Shown here in pieces: positions 23,004 through 33,024 of a stretch of DNA of 64,000 bases. A program made the translations under genes and the position numbers. This stretch comes from Ephemerocybe angulata (lineage: Eukaryota; Basidiomycota; Agaricomycetes; Agaricales; Psathyrellaceae). Position 1 is the first letter of the stretch. Each line of letters opens with the position of its first letter. Under the pieces are notes generated by a model, which was not told the origin of the DNA, did not search any database, and saw only the letters and a program-made list of their open reading frames with translations. The DNA lies in NCBI GenBank assembly GCA_013368325.1, contig JAACJK010000174.1, positions 186,001 to 250,000 on the forward strand, written 5' to 3'.

Positions 23004-23270
23004 TGGGACGGTCGGATGCTGAGAGATGCACAGACGACAAGAGATGAAAGCTGTGAGGCGACGACGACGAAGAGCAAGAACAACACAGTGGTATTGGGTC
23101 AAGACTCAAGGAACAACAGACGCGACGCGTCGCCAAAAGCCAAAGCTGACTAATCTACAAAGCTACAGCAGAACACCGCCAAACACCGACCCGCGCCAAC
23201 TCTGCGCGTCTAATCTACTCTGGCTTCTCTCCTCCTCTCTCTCGTCTCTGGAGTGGGTCACCCCACTCCA
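23004..23270 (-). repeat. 5' LTR of the non-autonomous element
   Basis: 267-bp direct repeat; differs from the other LTR by a 7-bp tandem duplication. Confidence 0.75.
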
Positions 23271-23902
23271 TCGCGGATAGTCTAGGAAGCGCGAATTTCA
23301 ACCTTAATTCCAGACATGCGAATCCATAAGCTCAGATATATGTACTAGTACTATTAAAGCACGGCATAGACAAGGCATAGCAGAATAGCCAATTTAGTTC
23401 AGTAACTCTTTGATTTAGTTGTAGTTTATCGGTCTAAGGTCATGATGAGACGAGTGGTACATACACTTCCACTAGTACAAGTCGAGGCCGGCTATTCCCC
23501 TCAGTAACCCATACGTACATATAGCGCGGCATGGTGCTCTTGACCACACCTCCGAGCTATCGGCCCATAGAACCCTTCAAACCATCCCACATTCTCTCTA
23601 TGATTCTGCAACTGAGCATTGACAACTAAGCCGATTCCATGTCGAGTTACGGCCAGCATCACATCTTCATTGCACACAACCTAGAAGAAGCACACCTGGC
23701 TTCGCGAGAAGATCTTCCTTCCGTATGCTACCCCAGCAGTTCGCGAGCGCATGGCGTGTGCGTCAGAAGATGAAGCGCGGTCTGCGAGTAAGGCGAAGAT
23801 CAAGCGCGAGCTACGAGTATGGAGACGACCCTAGAAGCGAAGGAAGGCAAACCAAGGAAAGAATGCGACGGGCCAGGGAGCCGGCGTGTATCGCTTAATA
23901 CC
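23271..23902. other. Unassigned stretch left of the outer Ty3 insertion
   Basis: Short frames only. A frame starting at ATG 23729 is rich in Arg and Ser and ends at about 23900. This is the left half of the target locus of the outer retrotransposon and continues at 37427. Confidence 0.3.
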
Positions 23903-23907
23903 GACTG

Positions 23908-24455
23908 TGGCGAAGACGCCGGCTGATGTCGGACGAGCGACGAGCAGAGAGCAGAGAGCAGAGGAGCAGAGGTCGGACGAGCGACGAGCAGCGATGCAGA
24001 TACAAGAACTGTATAGTCAAAGGTAAATAGGATACAGGGAATAGGAGCGAAGCGACTATGTACCTGTATAGTCAAAGAGATCAAGTGGGGAATAATGAAC
24101 GAGTAGCTACGAGTATATATGTGTCCAGATGATCTCGAACGAAAATAGAACAATAGAATGATCCAAAGAACAATAGAGTCCATATGAGTCGATATGACTA
24201 AAAGGCAGCGCGCGGGCAGTGCGCCTGAGAACAAAGGTGTGAACAAGGTGTGAACGTGCTGTGCACGAGAATAAGAAGCATGAACGTGCTGTGCATGAAG
24301 TGAGGGGAAGGCTCAGAAGAGCGAAGGCAGTGTGAAGGTGTGCAAGGGTGTGCAAAGGTGTGCAAGAGTGTGCAGGAATGCGCACGAATGAATAGTAAAG
24401 GAAGAAATGAAAGGAAAAGAAGAGAAAATAGGTAGGCTGACCGGTGTTCACGACA
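23908..24455 (-). repeat. 3' LTR of the outer Ty3 element
   Basis: 548-bp direct repeat matching 36874-37421 without a visible difference. Confidence 0.9.
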
Positions 24456-24489
24456 TTACCCCCCTCCTAGAACTCATCGTCCTCGATGA

Positions 24490-27400
24490 CTATGGTCGGG
24501 GTGCTGTGGGGTGTCGAAGGTGGAACTCCGCAACGGCTTCAGCTGCGTTCCCAAGGTTGGCGAGGGGTTCCCAAGAGTTCTCGCTGTCGTTGTAGCCCTT
24601 CCAGCTGATGAGGTATTCGACCCAGCGCTTTCGTCCACGCTTGACCTCCCTACTGTCCAGAACGTCCTGGACTTCAAACTCTGTCCCGTCCTCGAGTTCA
24701 ACAGGCTCTGGTGGGGGAGGTAGGATGCCGTTGGTGTCGTTCCCTTTCCAGGGACTAAGCTTGTCGACGTGGAAGACAGGATGGAGGCGGGATAGAGACT
24801 GAGGGAGTGCGAGACGGTAGTCAAGGTCGCCGATCTTCTCAATGACCTTGTAGGGGCCGAGCTGGAAGTCTCCAAGCTTTCGAGTGGGCACCTTGATGTT
24901 GATGTTCTTGGCGCTGAGCCAGACGTAGTCGCCTACGGCGAAGGCGTGTGCTGTCCGCTTCCCAGCTTCGAAGGTTGTCTTCTGGCGGGCTTTCTCCATT
25001 CGTAAGGCTGCTTCAACGTCCTTTCGGGTGTCAAGGAGGTCCCGAATGCGTTCGTCAACACCACGGACACCGGTGGTAGCGCCGATGGGAATGTTGAAGT
25101 GAGGGGAGTAGCCGTAGATGACCTCGAAGGGGGAGCGATTGTGAGCAGAGTGAATGCGTGAGTTGATGACGAACTCAGCCATGGGGAGGTGTTGGTCCCA
25201 ATCGTCTTGTCGTCGACTGACATAGAAGCGAAGGTGCTTCTCGACTTCCTGGTTTGCGCGCTCAGTCTGGCCGTTGGCCTGAGGGTGGTATGCCGTGGTG
25301 AGGTTGGATCCAATCCCGAGACGTTGGAGGAGGGTGCGCATGACGTTGGAGGCGAACTGGGGCCCTCGGTCGCTGATGAAACGAAGGGGCAAACCATGGA
25401 GGCGGAAGATCTCTCGGTAGTAGATGTCGACGACTCCTTCAGTCGAGATGGTGGAGGAACAGGGGAGTGCGTGGATCTGCTTGGTGAAGAAGTCGGTGAA
25501 GACGATGACTGCGTCGAAACCGTGGGCAGGTGGTAGCTGTGTGATGAGGTCAACTCCAACAGCCTCCCAAGGGCCTTCAGGGACGTCCATGGGCTGGGTG
25601 AGGGCACGAGGGTGTTGGGCATGCTTGCGTCGAGCACAGAGATCGCAGCCTTCGACGTACTTCTTCACAAAAGCGCGCATCGTGGGCCACCAGTACAACC
25701 GCTCGACCCGTTCGAGGGTTGCATGGTTCCCGGGATGGCCTGAAGTGGGGTCGTCGTGGCACTGCTTCACCACCTCTCGCCGGAGCTCATTGTCTGCTGG
25801 GACGTATACCTTGCCTCTGAACCGTACTAACCCGTTCTCCTCTGTCCACTCTGTCAACCCGTTGACGAGTTTCTGGGGTCCGAACTTGCGCAGCTTCTCT
25901 AGCCCTCCCAAGACCACAGATTCGCGTGCACTCGCACGACGAATTCGGTCTTCCAGGGGATTAGTGAAATGGGAAGCAGCAGCGAGTTTGGCGAAGTGTT
26001 CAGGGCGGAGAACCGTGCGTTGGGTGTTGTCGTCAGAGTCCGAGACATGATGATGGGGCATGCGCGAGAGGGGGTCAGCTTGGGTGTTAGCGGCACCCGG
26101 GCGGTGTTCGAGACGGAAGTCGAAGCGAGAGAGGTATAGAGCCCATCTCGCCTGTCGTCGTGCCAGATCTTGGGCAGTGCGCCAATACTTCAGGTTAGCA
26201 TGATCAGTTACGATCCCGAAGGTGTCAGGGAGACCTTCCAGGAACGGGCGCCAGTCCTTGAGGGCTTCGATGATGGCTAGCATCTCCCGGTCGTAGATCT
26301 CGTAGTTTCGCTGAGCTGGGTCCATGGACGCTGATCGGAAGGCAACAGGGTGCCAGGCGCCATCAGCAGCTTGCTGAAGAAGGGCACCTCCGGTGGCAAA
26401 GCCAGAGGCGTCGACTTCGATGCGAGTGGGGCGGTCAGGATCCCAGAGGGCGAGGACAGGGGCAGAGATGAAGGCGTCACGGAGGGTTTCGAAGGCTTGC
26501 TGACGCTCATCAGTCCATTCGAACAGGGTGTTCTTCTTGGTGAGGTCATGGAGGGGGCGAGCTACCTTGGAGAAGTCCTTGATGAAGCGGCGGTAGAAGT
26601 TGGCGAAGCCCAGGAATCCTCGGACTTCGCGGACGTTGCGCGGTACAGGCCAGCCACGGATGGCTTGGACCTTGGCGGGGTCCATGCTCACCTCTCCCTC
26701 TCGGATAACCATACCCAGATACTCGATCTCCTCCTTCTCAAACTCACACTTCTCAGGACGCAGGTAGAGGTCGTGCTGTCGGAGACGACGAAGGACTTCA
26801 TGGGTGATGCGGCGGTGTTCTTCCAGGTCCATGGTGAAGATGAGGATGTCGTCGAGGTAGACCGCCACCTTGCCGGAGGCGACCAGATCTGAGAAGATCG
26901 AGTTCATGAGGCCCTGGAATGTGGCAGGTGAGTTGGTTAGACCGAAAAACATGACTTTGGGTTCGAAGAGGCCTCGGCTAGTAGCGAACGCAGCTTTCCA
27001 TTCATCTCCCTCCTTTATGCGGACGTTGTTGTATCCCCAGCGGACGTCAAACTTGGTGAAGTATTTGGCACCTCGAAGACGGCTGATGATGTCGGCGACA
27101 AGAGGGAGCGGGTAGCGATTCTTGATGGTGTACTCGTTGAGACGGCGGTAGTCCTGGATGAAGCGGAGAGTTCCGTCCTTCTTCTTGATGAAGAAAACAG
27201 GGGAGGAGATGGGCGACTTGGAGGGCTGGATGTATCCTTTGGCGAGGTTCTCCTGGAGGAACGTGTCAAGCACGGCTTGTTCGTCTAGGGACATGGGGTA
27301 GATCTTGGTGCGGATGTTGGCTGGGGCACCAGGCGTGAGCTCGATGGCGTGATCCCAGTCCTTGTGGCTTGGCAGGCGAGTAGACTCTTGTTCAGAAAAG

Positions 27401-28410
27401 ACGGCGGCATGTTCTCGGTAGTGGGCGGGGATGATCTCATCGAGGGTTCTCTCCGGTTTACCTTTCTTCGCGTCCTCAGCGATCTTCTGGGAGTAGGTGA
27501 AGCCAGCCGAACACCACAGTTCCTCATCCGTGCGCTCGATGATGCCAGCTCGAAGCCAGCGGCGTCGAGTTGTTCGGTTAGCACGGATTCGGCAGAAAGG
27601 GGTTTCGGGCTTCTCTTCCACAGGAGGGGGCGGCGACGGTGGGGTAGGTTCAGGAGTTGGAGAGCTGGGGAGCGTGGGCCAGGAGGCGTAGATCTCCTCC
27701 AGAATCGCTCCGTCAGAGGGTTCCCCTAAGTCCAAACACGGATGTCTTTCCTCCGGCACCTCCTCTACCGAGGCGCGGGGATGACGGCGTGAAGGTAGGA
27801 GCTCTGGAACGGATGTGATGGGGTCTGGGGGTGCGCTCGAGGCATAGATCTCTTCCAGGATAGATCCGTTGGACGGTTCCCCCAGAGCATGGCTTGGGTT
27901 CGGGTCCTCCGGAACATCCTCGATGGTGGCTCGGGGGTTGATGCGCACGATACCCTTCGTCCAGTCAATCTCTGGGTTAACCTGACGAAGCCAGGGGAGT
28001 CCCAGGATGATGTTCTCGCCTCCTAGGTCGGTGACAAGAAAGTCCGTCCAGCGGTTGTGGGGTCCGACTGTGAGGTGAAGACGTGCGAAGTGGGTGATGT
28101 CCCCGGCGGTGTTTGGGGAGCCATCAATGTTGCGAAGGAGGATGGGGTGACGGAGCGGGAAGGTTGTGATGTGATGCTTTAGGACAAAGGGGTGGTCAAG
28201 AAAGAGGGCGGTAGCCCCACAATCTATCATGGCTGCTGAGCTAGTGCTCCTGTTGCGACCTCTCAATGTTGTTCGTACTCGGAAATGGTCTGAAGTGGGA
28301 TCGATTTCACGAATAGAACTAATGGTACATGATGAGATGGAGTCATAGGAGGAGGTGGAACACATAGCGATGGGTACGCGTGCGGCAGCACGGACGGGCA
28401 CCCGCTTCAA
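24490..28410 (-). CDS. pol: Outer Ty3 Pol polyprotein, chromodomain type
   Basis: Open frame of 1306 residues with all expected domains in order. Protease: AAMIDCGATALF near residue 62. Reverse transcriptase: YPLPLVADII..., catalytic YLDDILIF. RNase H: IEVDASGFATGG. Integrase: HHCC finger (H...H...CDLCARR), then the D,D,E core (VGVDLITQ, ISDRGPQF, NGQTERANQE). A chromodomain ends the protein (WVEYLISWKGYNDSENSWEP). There is no ATG; the first codons lie just past the gag stop in the -1 frame, over a GGGTTTT heptamer at about 28408-28414, so it is probably made as a Gag-Pol fusion. Chromodomains steer such elements to heterochromatin. No stop or frameshift was seen within pol. Confidence 0.9.
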   Translation of the reverse strand: MKRVPVRAAARVPIAMCSTSSYDSISSCTISSIREIDPTSDHFRVRTTLRGRNRSTSSAAMIDCGATALFLDHPFVLKHHITTFPLRHPILLRNIDGSPNTAGDITHFARLHLTVGPHNRWTDFLVTDLGGENIILGLPWLRQVNPEIDWTKGIVRINPRATIEDVPEDPNPSHALGEPSNGSILEEIYASSAPPDPITSVPELLPSRRHPRASVEEVPEERHPCLDLGEPSDGAILEEIYASWPTLPSSPTPEPTPPSPPPPVEEKPETPFCRIRANRTTRRRWLRAGIIERTDEELWCSAGFTYSQKIAEDAKKGKPERTLDEIIPAHYREHAAVFSEQESTRLPSHKDWDHAIELTPGAPANIRTKIYPMSLDEQAVLDTFLQENLAKGYIQPSKSPISSPVFFIKKKDGTLRFIQDYRRLNEYTIKNRYPLPLVADIISRLRGAKYFTKFDVRWGYNNVRIKEGDEWKAAFATSRGLFEPKVMFFGLTNSPATFQGLMNSIFSDLVASGKVAVYLDDILIFTMDLEEHRRITHEVLRRLRQHDLYLRPEKCEFEKEEIEYLGMVIREGEVSMDPAKVQAIRGWPVPRNVREVRGFLGFANFYRRFIKDFSKVARPLHDLTKKNTLFEWTDERQQAFETLRDAFISAPVLALWDPDRPTRIEVDASGFATGGALLQQAADGAWHPVAFRSASMDPAQRNYEIYDREMLAIIEALKDWRPFLEGLPDTFGIVTDHANLKYWRTAQDLARRQARWALYLSRFDFRLEHRPGAANTQADPLSRMPHHHVSDSDDNTQRTVLRPEHFAKLAAASHFTNPLEDRIRRASARESVVLGGLEKLRKFGPQKLVNGLTEWTEENGLVRFRGKVYVPADNELRREVVKQCHDDPTSGHPGNHATLERVERLYWWPTMRAFVKKYVEGCDLCARRKHAQHPRALTQPMDVPEGPWEAVGVDLITQLPPAHGFDAVIVFTDFFTKQIHALPCSSTISTEGVVDIYYREIFRLHGLPLRFISDRGPQFASNVMRTLLQRLGIGSNLTTAYHPQANGQTERANQEVEKHLRFYVSRRQDDWDQHLPMAEFVINSRIHSAHNRSPFEVIYGYSPHFNIPIGATTGVRGVDERIRDLLDTRKDVEAALRMEKARQKTTFEAGKRTAHAFAVGDYVWLSAKNINIKVPTRKLGDFQLGPYKVIEKIGDLDYRLALPQSLSRLHPVFHVDKLSPWKGNDTNGILPPPPEPVELEDGTEFEVQDVLDSREVKRGRKRWVEYLISWKGYNDSENSWEPLANLGNAAEAVAEFHLRHPTAPRP

Positions 28411-28571
28411 AAACCCGGCTTGTCGTTGGCGAGGAGCCCAAAGAGACGGTTCTGCTCGGCGAGGGCAGCCTCCAGGCGTGCAAACCTAGGGTCCTCGGGC
28501 GTCGTCGAAGGGGCAGGGGACGAGACGTTGGAGGCAGAGGTCTCGCCTGGGAAGAGGGTGAAGGGGGTGTC
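28407..28571 (-). pseudogene. gag: Outer Ty3 Gag, last 55 codons, separated by the nested insertion
   Basis: Reading from the TSD side, DTPFTLFPGETSAS...NDKPGF then a TGA stop. It continues in frame from the zinc-knuckle part at 35238 once the guest element and one GTGTC are removed. The final codons GGT TTT TGA form the shift site for pol. Confidence 0.75.
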
Positions 28572-29065
28572 TGTCAGCGAACGACCAGTCTGGTGCGCTG
28601 CTAACCCTAACTTAGGACAGAGGACGAGAGAGAGAGAGAAGACGAAGAGAATCAAGGCGAGAGACTTGTAGACAAGGCCGTGATATTGACCAGCTAAAGA
28701 CTGGGGAAATACAGTGAGGTCTATCTAGGTTATATACTGCTATGCTTCGTGACCGTGACGTGACTATGGCTATACGAGGCTGTACATACTGTGCAGAAGC
28801 TGTGGAACACTATGTAAGGAATGACCGTGTATGAGTCGAAGAGCTGTGCGAGTGCTGTGCATATGATGTCATGCTGACTGAGGTGCTGACTGATGCTGTG
28901 CTGGTCCCGTGATGTAACAGGTGACCTGTGCATGTGATCACACGTGCTGTGTCACGTGATCGAGACATGTCTTGTAATAATAGAAAAGTAGAGAAATGAA
29001 AGACGAGAAATAAAGAAAAAGAAAAGAAAAGGAAAAAGAATAAATAGATCATCCAGGTCGTAACA
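28572..29065 (-). repeat. 3' LTR of the inner Ty3 element
   Basis: 494-bp direct repeat, TGTTACGACC...CGCTGACA on the minus strand. The last codons of pol overlap its first 17 bases. Confidence 0.95.
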
Positions 29066-32000
29066 TCACCCCCCCTTTAGCTTCGTCGTCCTCGACGATT
29101 TCAGCCTCTCTCCCCCTCGCTCGGTAGTGTCGGATTTCCTTCAGTTTCCCATCTGTCCAGTCAAAGATCGCTCTCTTGTTCTCGGTAAGGTTCTCGTAGG
29201 GGATAAAGCGGAGTTGGTGTGGTTGGATCCGTCTTGGTGCACTCGGGTGTTTTCGGTGGAAGTCAGCTATAGCGTCCGCTGCGTTATCAACATTCCGTTC
29301 CGGTTCCCATGTTCGTTCTTCCTCGGGGTATCCAGCCCACTCAACGAGGTAATGGAGCTTCCCTCTGATGAACTTTGAGTCGTGGATAGCTTCAACTTCG
29401 TATCGTTCCTCCGTTTCGTCAACAGGTGGTGGTGGCGGTGGTTTTTGTTGAGAGGGGAATTCGGGTTTTTTGAACGGAGTTAGGAGTGATTCGTTAAAGA
29501 CAGGGTGGATGGATTTCCATTTCGGAGGGAGTTGGAGTTGGTAAGCAGATTGCCCGATCTTCTTGACAATGGGGAATGGTCCGTAGCGTTTATCCGAGAG
29601 CTTCCGAGAAGGACGAGTAATTGAGATGTTGGTCCCTTCGAGGTAAACCTTGTCTCCGGGTTTGTAGTCTATGGCATCCCGGCGATGTCGGTCATAGTTC
29701 TCCTTCATTTTCTCAGCTGCTGCCTTGAGGCTGGAACGGGCATCCTCGTGTACTTGCTTCATTCGCTCGGCAAACTGTTGCGCAGGCTCTGACTTTACAC
29801 GTGTCCGGGCTTCTTTTCCTTTCCAAGGGTGTTGTCCGGAGTTGAGGAAGAATGGGGAGTAGCCTGTTGCAGAGTGGACTTTGTCGTTGTATGAGAAGAC
29901 TGCTAGTGGAAGCCATTCTGCCCAATCATCCTGTCGTTCGCTGATGAAGAGTCGGAGATACTGTTCAAGCTCTTGGTTGATACGCTCGGTTTGTCCATCG
30001 GTTTGTGGGTGGAATGCAGTAGATCGGTTGTGCTTTATTCCCAGAAGAAGAAGTAGATCTGTCATGAAGTTGGAGACGAACTGGGTTCCTCGATCGCTGA
30101 TGACCTTTTGGGGAAGACCGTGGTGTCGGAAAACATAGTCCCTGTATAGTTCGGCTACTCCTTTAGACGTCAGCTCGGTGGTTGTGGGTATGGCTTCGAT
30201 CTTCTTGGAGAATCTGTCGACAATCACAAGTATGGCATTACTCCCGTTGGACTCGGGTAGTGGTCCGATCATATCGATAGAGACGATTTCCCAGGGTCTG
30301 GACGGAATCTCGTTTGGGACTAATGGGGCTGCTGGGGAAGTGCGTTTGGGTTTCGTCCTTTGACAGGCTTCACATCCTTCTACGTATCGTCGGATTGAGT
30401 CCTGGATCTTGGGCCACCAGTAATTTCGCGTGATGAGTTCTCGGGTTTTGTACTGTCCCGGGTGTCCGGCGGTGGGGGCGTCGTGGTGCTGTCTGATGAT
30501 TTCTTCCCGTAGCTTTTTGTCTACTGGTACGTAAATCCGTCCTTTCCAGGTGATGATGCCATCTTCCGTTTCTTCCCATCCATCTTCCTTCTGTGAGAGT
30601 GCTTTCTCTACTGACTTGTCCCTATTCCTGCACACCTTCAAGATCCGTCGCATAATGTCTTGGTCTGTTTCGATGGAGAGTGCTCGGAACCACTCGGATT
30701 TCAGGACCGTGACGTTTTCGTTGTCTCGTTCTCCTTTGTTATGGCCATCTCGTCTAGATAGGGCGTCTGCCTTAGTCATGGTTCTCCCGGGTCGGTGATG
30801 GAGTGTGAAGTTGTAGTCTTGCATCTCGGTGGTCCACCTCGCTTGTCTCCGGTTGAGCTTCCTAAAGTAGCTAAGGTTCTTGTGGTCTGTGTGACATTCG
30901 AAGATTTCCTCAGCTCCAAGCAGGTATTGTCTCCATTCAGATAGCGCAGTCATGATGGCGAGTAGCTCCTTATCGTAGATCTCGTAGTTCCGCTCCGTCG
31001 GGTTAAGGGCGTGGGACAAGAATGCAATTGGTTTCCATTTCCCATCTAGTTGTTGCTGCGATAGGATGGCACCGATGGCGAAATCTGATGCATCACATTC
31101 GATTCGGAATTTCCCTTTGTCGTTGGGCATGGTAAGTACAGGTGCCGTTGTGATTCTCCGTTTTATCTCCTTGAAGGCTTCCTCTTGCTCCTTTCCCCAC
31201 TCCCATTCCTTCTTTCCCGTGAGTCCCGAGAGTGGTCTCGCTAGTCCTCCAAACCCTTCGATGAATCTTCGGTAGAAGTTGGCAAATCCTAAGAACTGCT
31301 GGACTCCTTTGACAGATGTTGGGGCTGGCCAGTCTCTGACGGCTTTGACCTTTTCTGGATCCATGCGAACCTTGTTGTGGGAGACGATGACTCCAAGGTA
31401 CTCGACTTCCGTTTGTTCAAAGGAGCACTTGTCGGGTTTGGCAAATAGCTTGTATCGCCGTAGCCTTTCCAGAACTTTGGTGACTAGTTTCCGATGTTCC
31501 TCCAGAGTGTCGGTAAAGATTAGGATGTCGTCCATGTAGATGACAACGTGTCCATCATTGATGAGATCTCGGAAGAGTGCATTCATCATGGTCTGGAATG
31601 TGGCAGGTGAGTTCTTGAGACCAAAGAACATAACGAGGGGTTCAAACAGCCCGCGGTTGGTGCGAAAGGCTGCTTTCCATTCGTCTCCTTCTTTGATTCG
31701 GACGTTATTGAAACCCCATCGGATGTCGATCTTGGAATAGTACCGTGCTCCTCGGAGTTTGTCGATGAGTTCTTGGATGAGTGGAAGGGGATATCGGTTG
31801 GTGATCGTAATCTCATTCAGCCGTCTGTAGTCTTGGACAGGTCGTAGAGTACCGTCTTTCTTTTTGACGAAGAAGAGGGGTGCTCCCATCGGTGACTTCG
31901 ATGGTCTGATCCTTCCTGATTTGAGGTTTTCTTCCAGAAAAGCGTCTAGTTGCCTCTGCTCTTCTGGGTTCAGGGGATAGATTCGACTGTCCATCACTTC

Positions 32001-33024
32001 TGCTCCAGGTATGAGTTCGATCGCATGGTCCCATGCTCGCCTTGGAGGGAGTTCATCAAAGGCTTCCTTCGAGAAGACGTCCTTGAAGCCATGATAGCAT
32101 TTTGGGACTGCTTCTTCGAATGTGCGCTCTTTTGTTGCCTTGTGCTTGGTTTCGGCAATTTTAGAGGCAGTGGTTTGGAAAGCCCTTATTTTGATCTCTC
32201 CTTGGATATCGATGGCTAGCAGTCGATCTCCGACCTCGATCTCTTCCCATTTGATTTCGTCTGATTCGGGGTCACCAGTTATGAGCGGTGTGCATTCGAG
32301 TGGGCATCGGTTGAATAAGATCTCCTTCTTCTGCCAATCGATAGAGGGATTATGCTTCTCCAGCCAGTCCATTCCTAGGAAGATCTTCGACTTGTCAAGA
32401 TTCGAAACAGCTAGCTCGATGCGTTCCGTGTGGTCCTTGATTTTGATGAAGAGTTCCACTACTTCGGTAATGGGTCCGTTGTTGTTTGGACTTCCATCAG
32501 CGTTATAGACTGGTATAGGAAGGGGTAGCTGTCGCGTGTTGATCCCTTCTTCTTTGACGAATGCAGCATCAATACAACTTCCGGTAGACCCACAGTCGAT
32601 AAGACCTTCGATAGAGAAGCTTCGCTTATCATCGCGTGTGCTTGCGACGATGTTGGCTGTAAGCTGCCTGTCCGTCCTTAAACTCCTTATGTATTGTTTG
32701 GGAGTTGCAAGGCTGTCCAGTGCTTCTACTACTTCGGTATCTGTGAGCTTTCGGAGTTTGGCAACGAGTTCATCTCCTACTTCTCGGACTTTCTTGTGAT
32801 GTGTCCACGCAAGAAGAAGTCCTACTGCTCGATCGGGGCTATCATCAAGTCGCTGCGCGACCCATTCTGCCGTTCCTGGTTTTCCTTTCTTTCCTTTAAA
32901 TCTGCCCTGGCTCTCTGATTCTTCGTCGAAATATAATTTATTGGGGATGGGGCATATTACGTCGGGTATCAGAATCTGAGAGTCCATGACCAGCTCGCTT
33001 GGGCGTTCGAGTGGTCCCTTTAAA
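29049..33024 (-). CDS. pol: Inner Ty3 Pol polyprotein, intact, chromodomain type
   Basis: About 1312 residues counted from ATG 32987, but the frame is open back to the gag end. Protease: EGLIDCGSTGS, near residue 130. Reverse transcriptase: RPVQDYRRLN, MFFGLKNSPATFQ, catalytic YMDDILIF. RNase H: RIECDASDFAIG. Integrase: HHDAPTAGHPG...CEACQRTK finger, then VSIDMIGP, ISDRGTQF and DGQTERINQE as the DDE acids. Chromodomain: YLVEWAGYPEEERTWEP near residues 1215-1265. The stop at 29049 lies within the 3' LTR, so the polypurine tract is translated. The first pol codons follow the gag stop in the -1 frame (GAT TTT TAA read as TTT TTA AAG). No lesion found. Confidence 0.95.

Larger units (their letters stand above)
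21571..23270 (-). mobile_element. Small non-autonomous LTR retrotransposon with minisatellite interior
   Basis: Two direct repeats, 21571-21830 (260 bp) and 23004-23270 (267 bp), are near-identical apart from a 7-bp ACTCAAG duplication in the right copy and a base change at the edge. Both start TG and end CA. A polypurine tract (GAGGGGGGAGCA on the minus strand, 21842-21831) abuts the left repeat, so the element reads on the minus strand and that repeat is the 3' LTR. The 1.17-kb interior encodes no pol domain. No target duplication is seen (ATTGC on the left, TCGCG on the right). Confidence 0.75.

Noticed and set aside
23906..23907. LTR start at TGTGGCG rather than TGGCG for the outer Ty3 element
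   Set aside because: Starting two bases later gives a perfect 5-bp TSD (GACTG); the earlier start gives none.
28407..28655. Independent small gene at 28407-28655
   Set aside because: It is the gag C-terminus running into the inner LTR.
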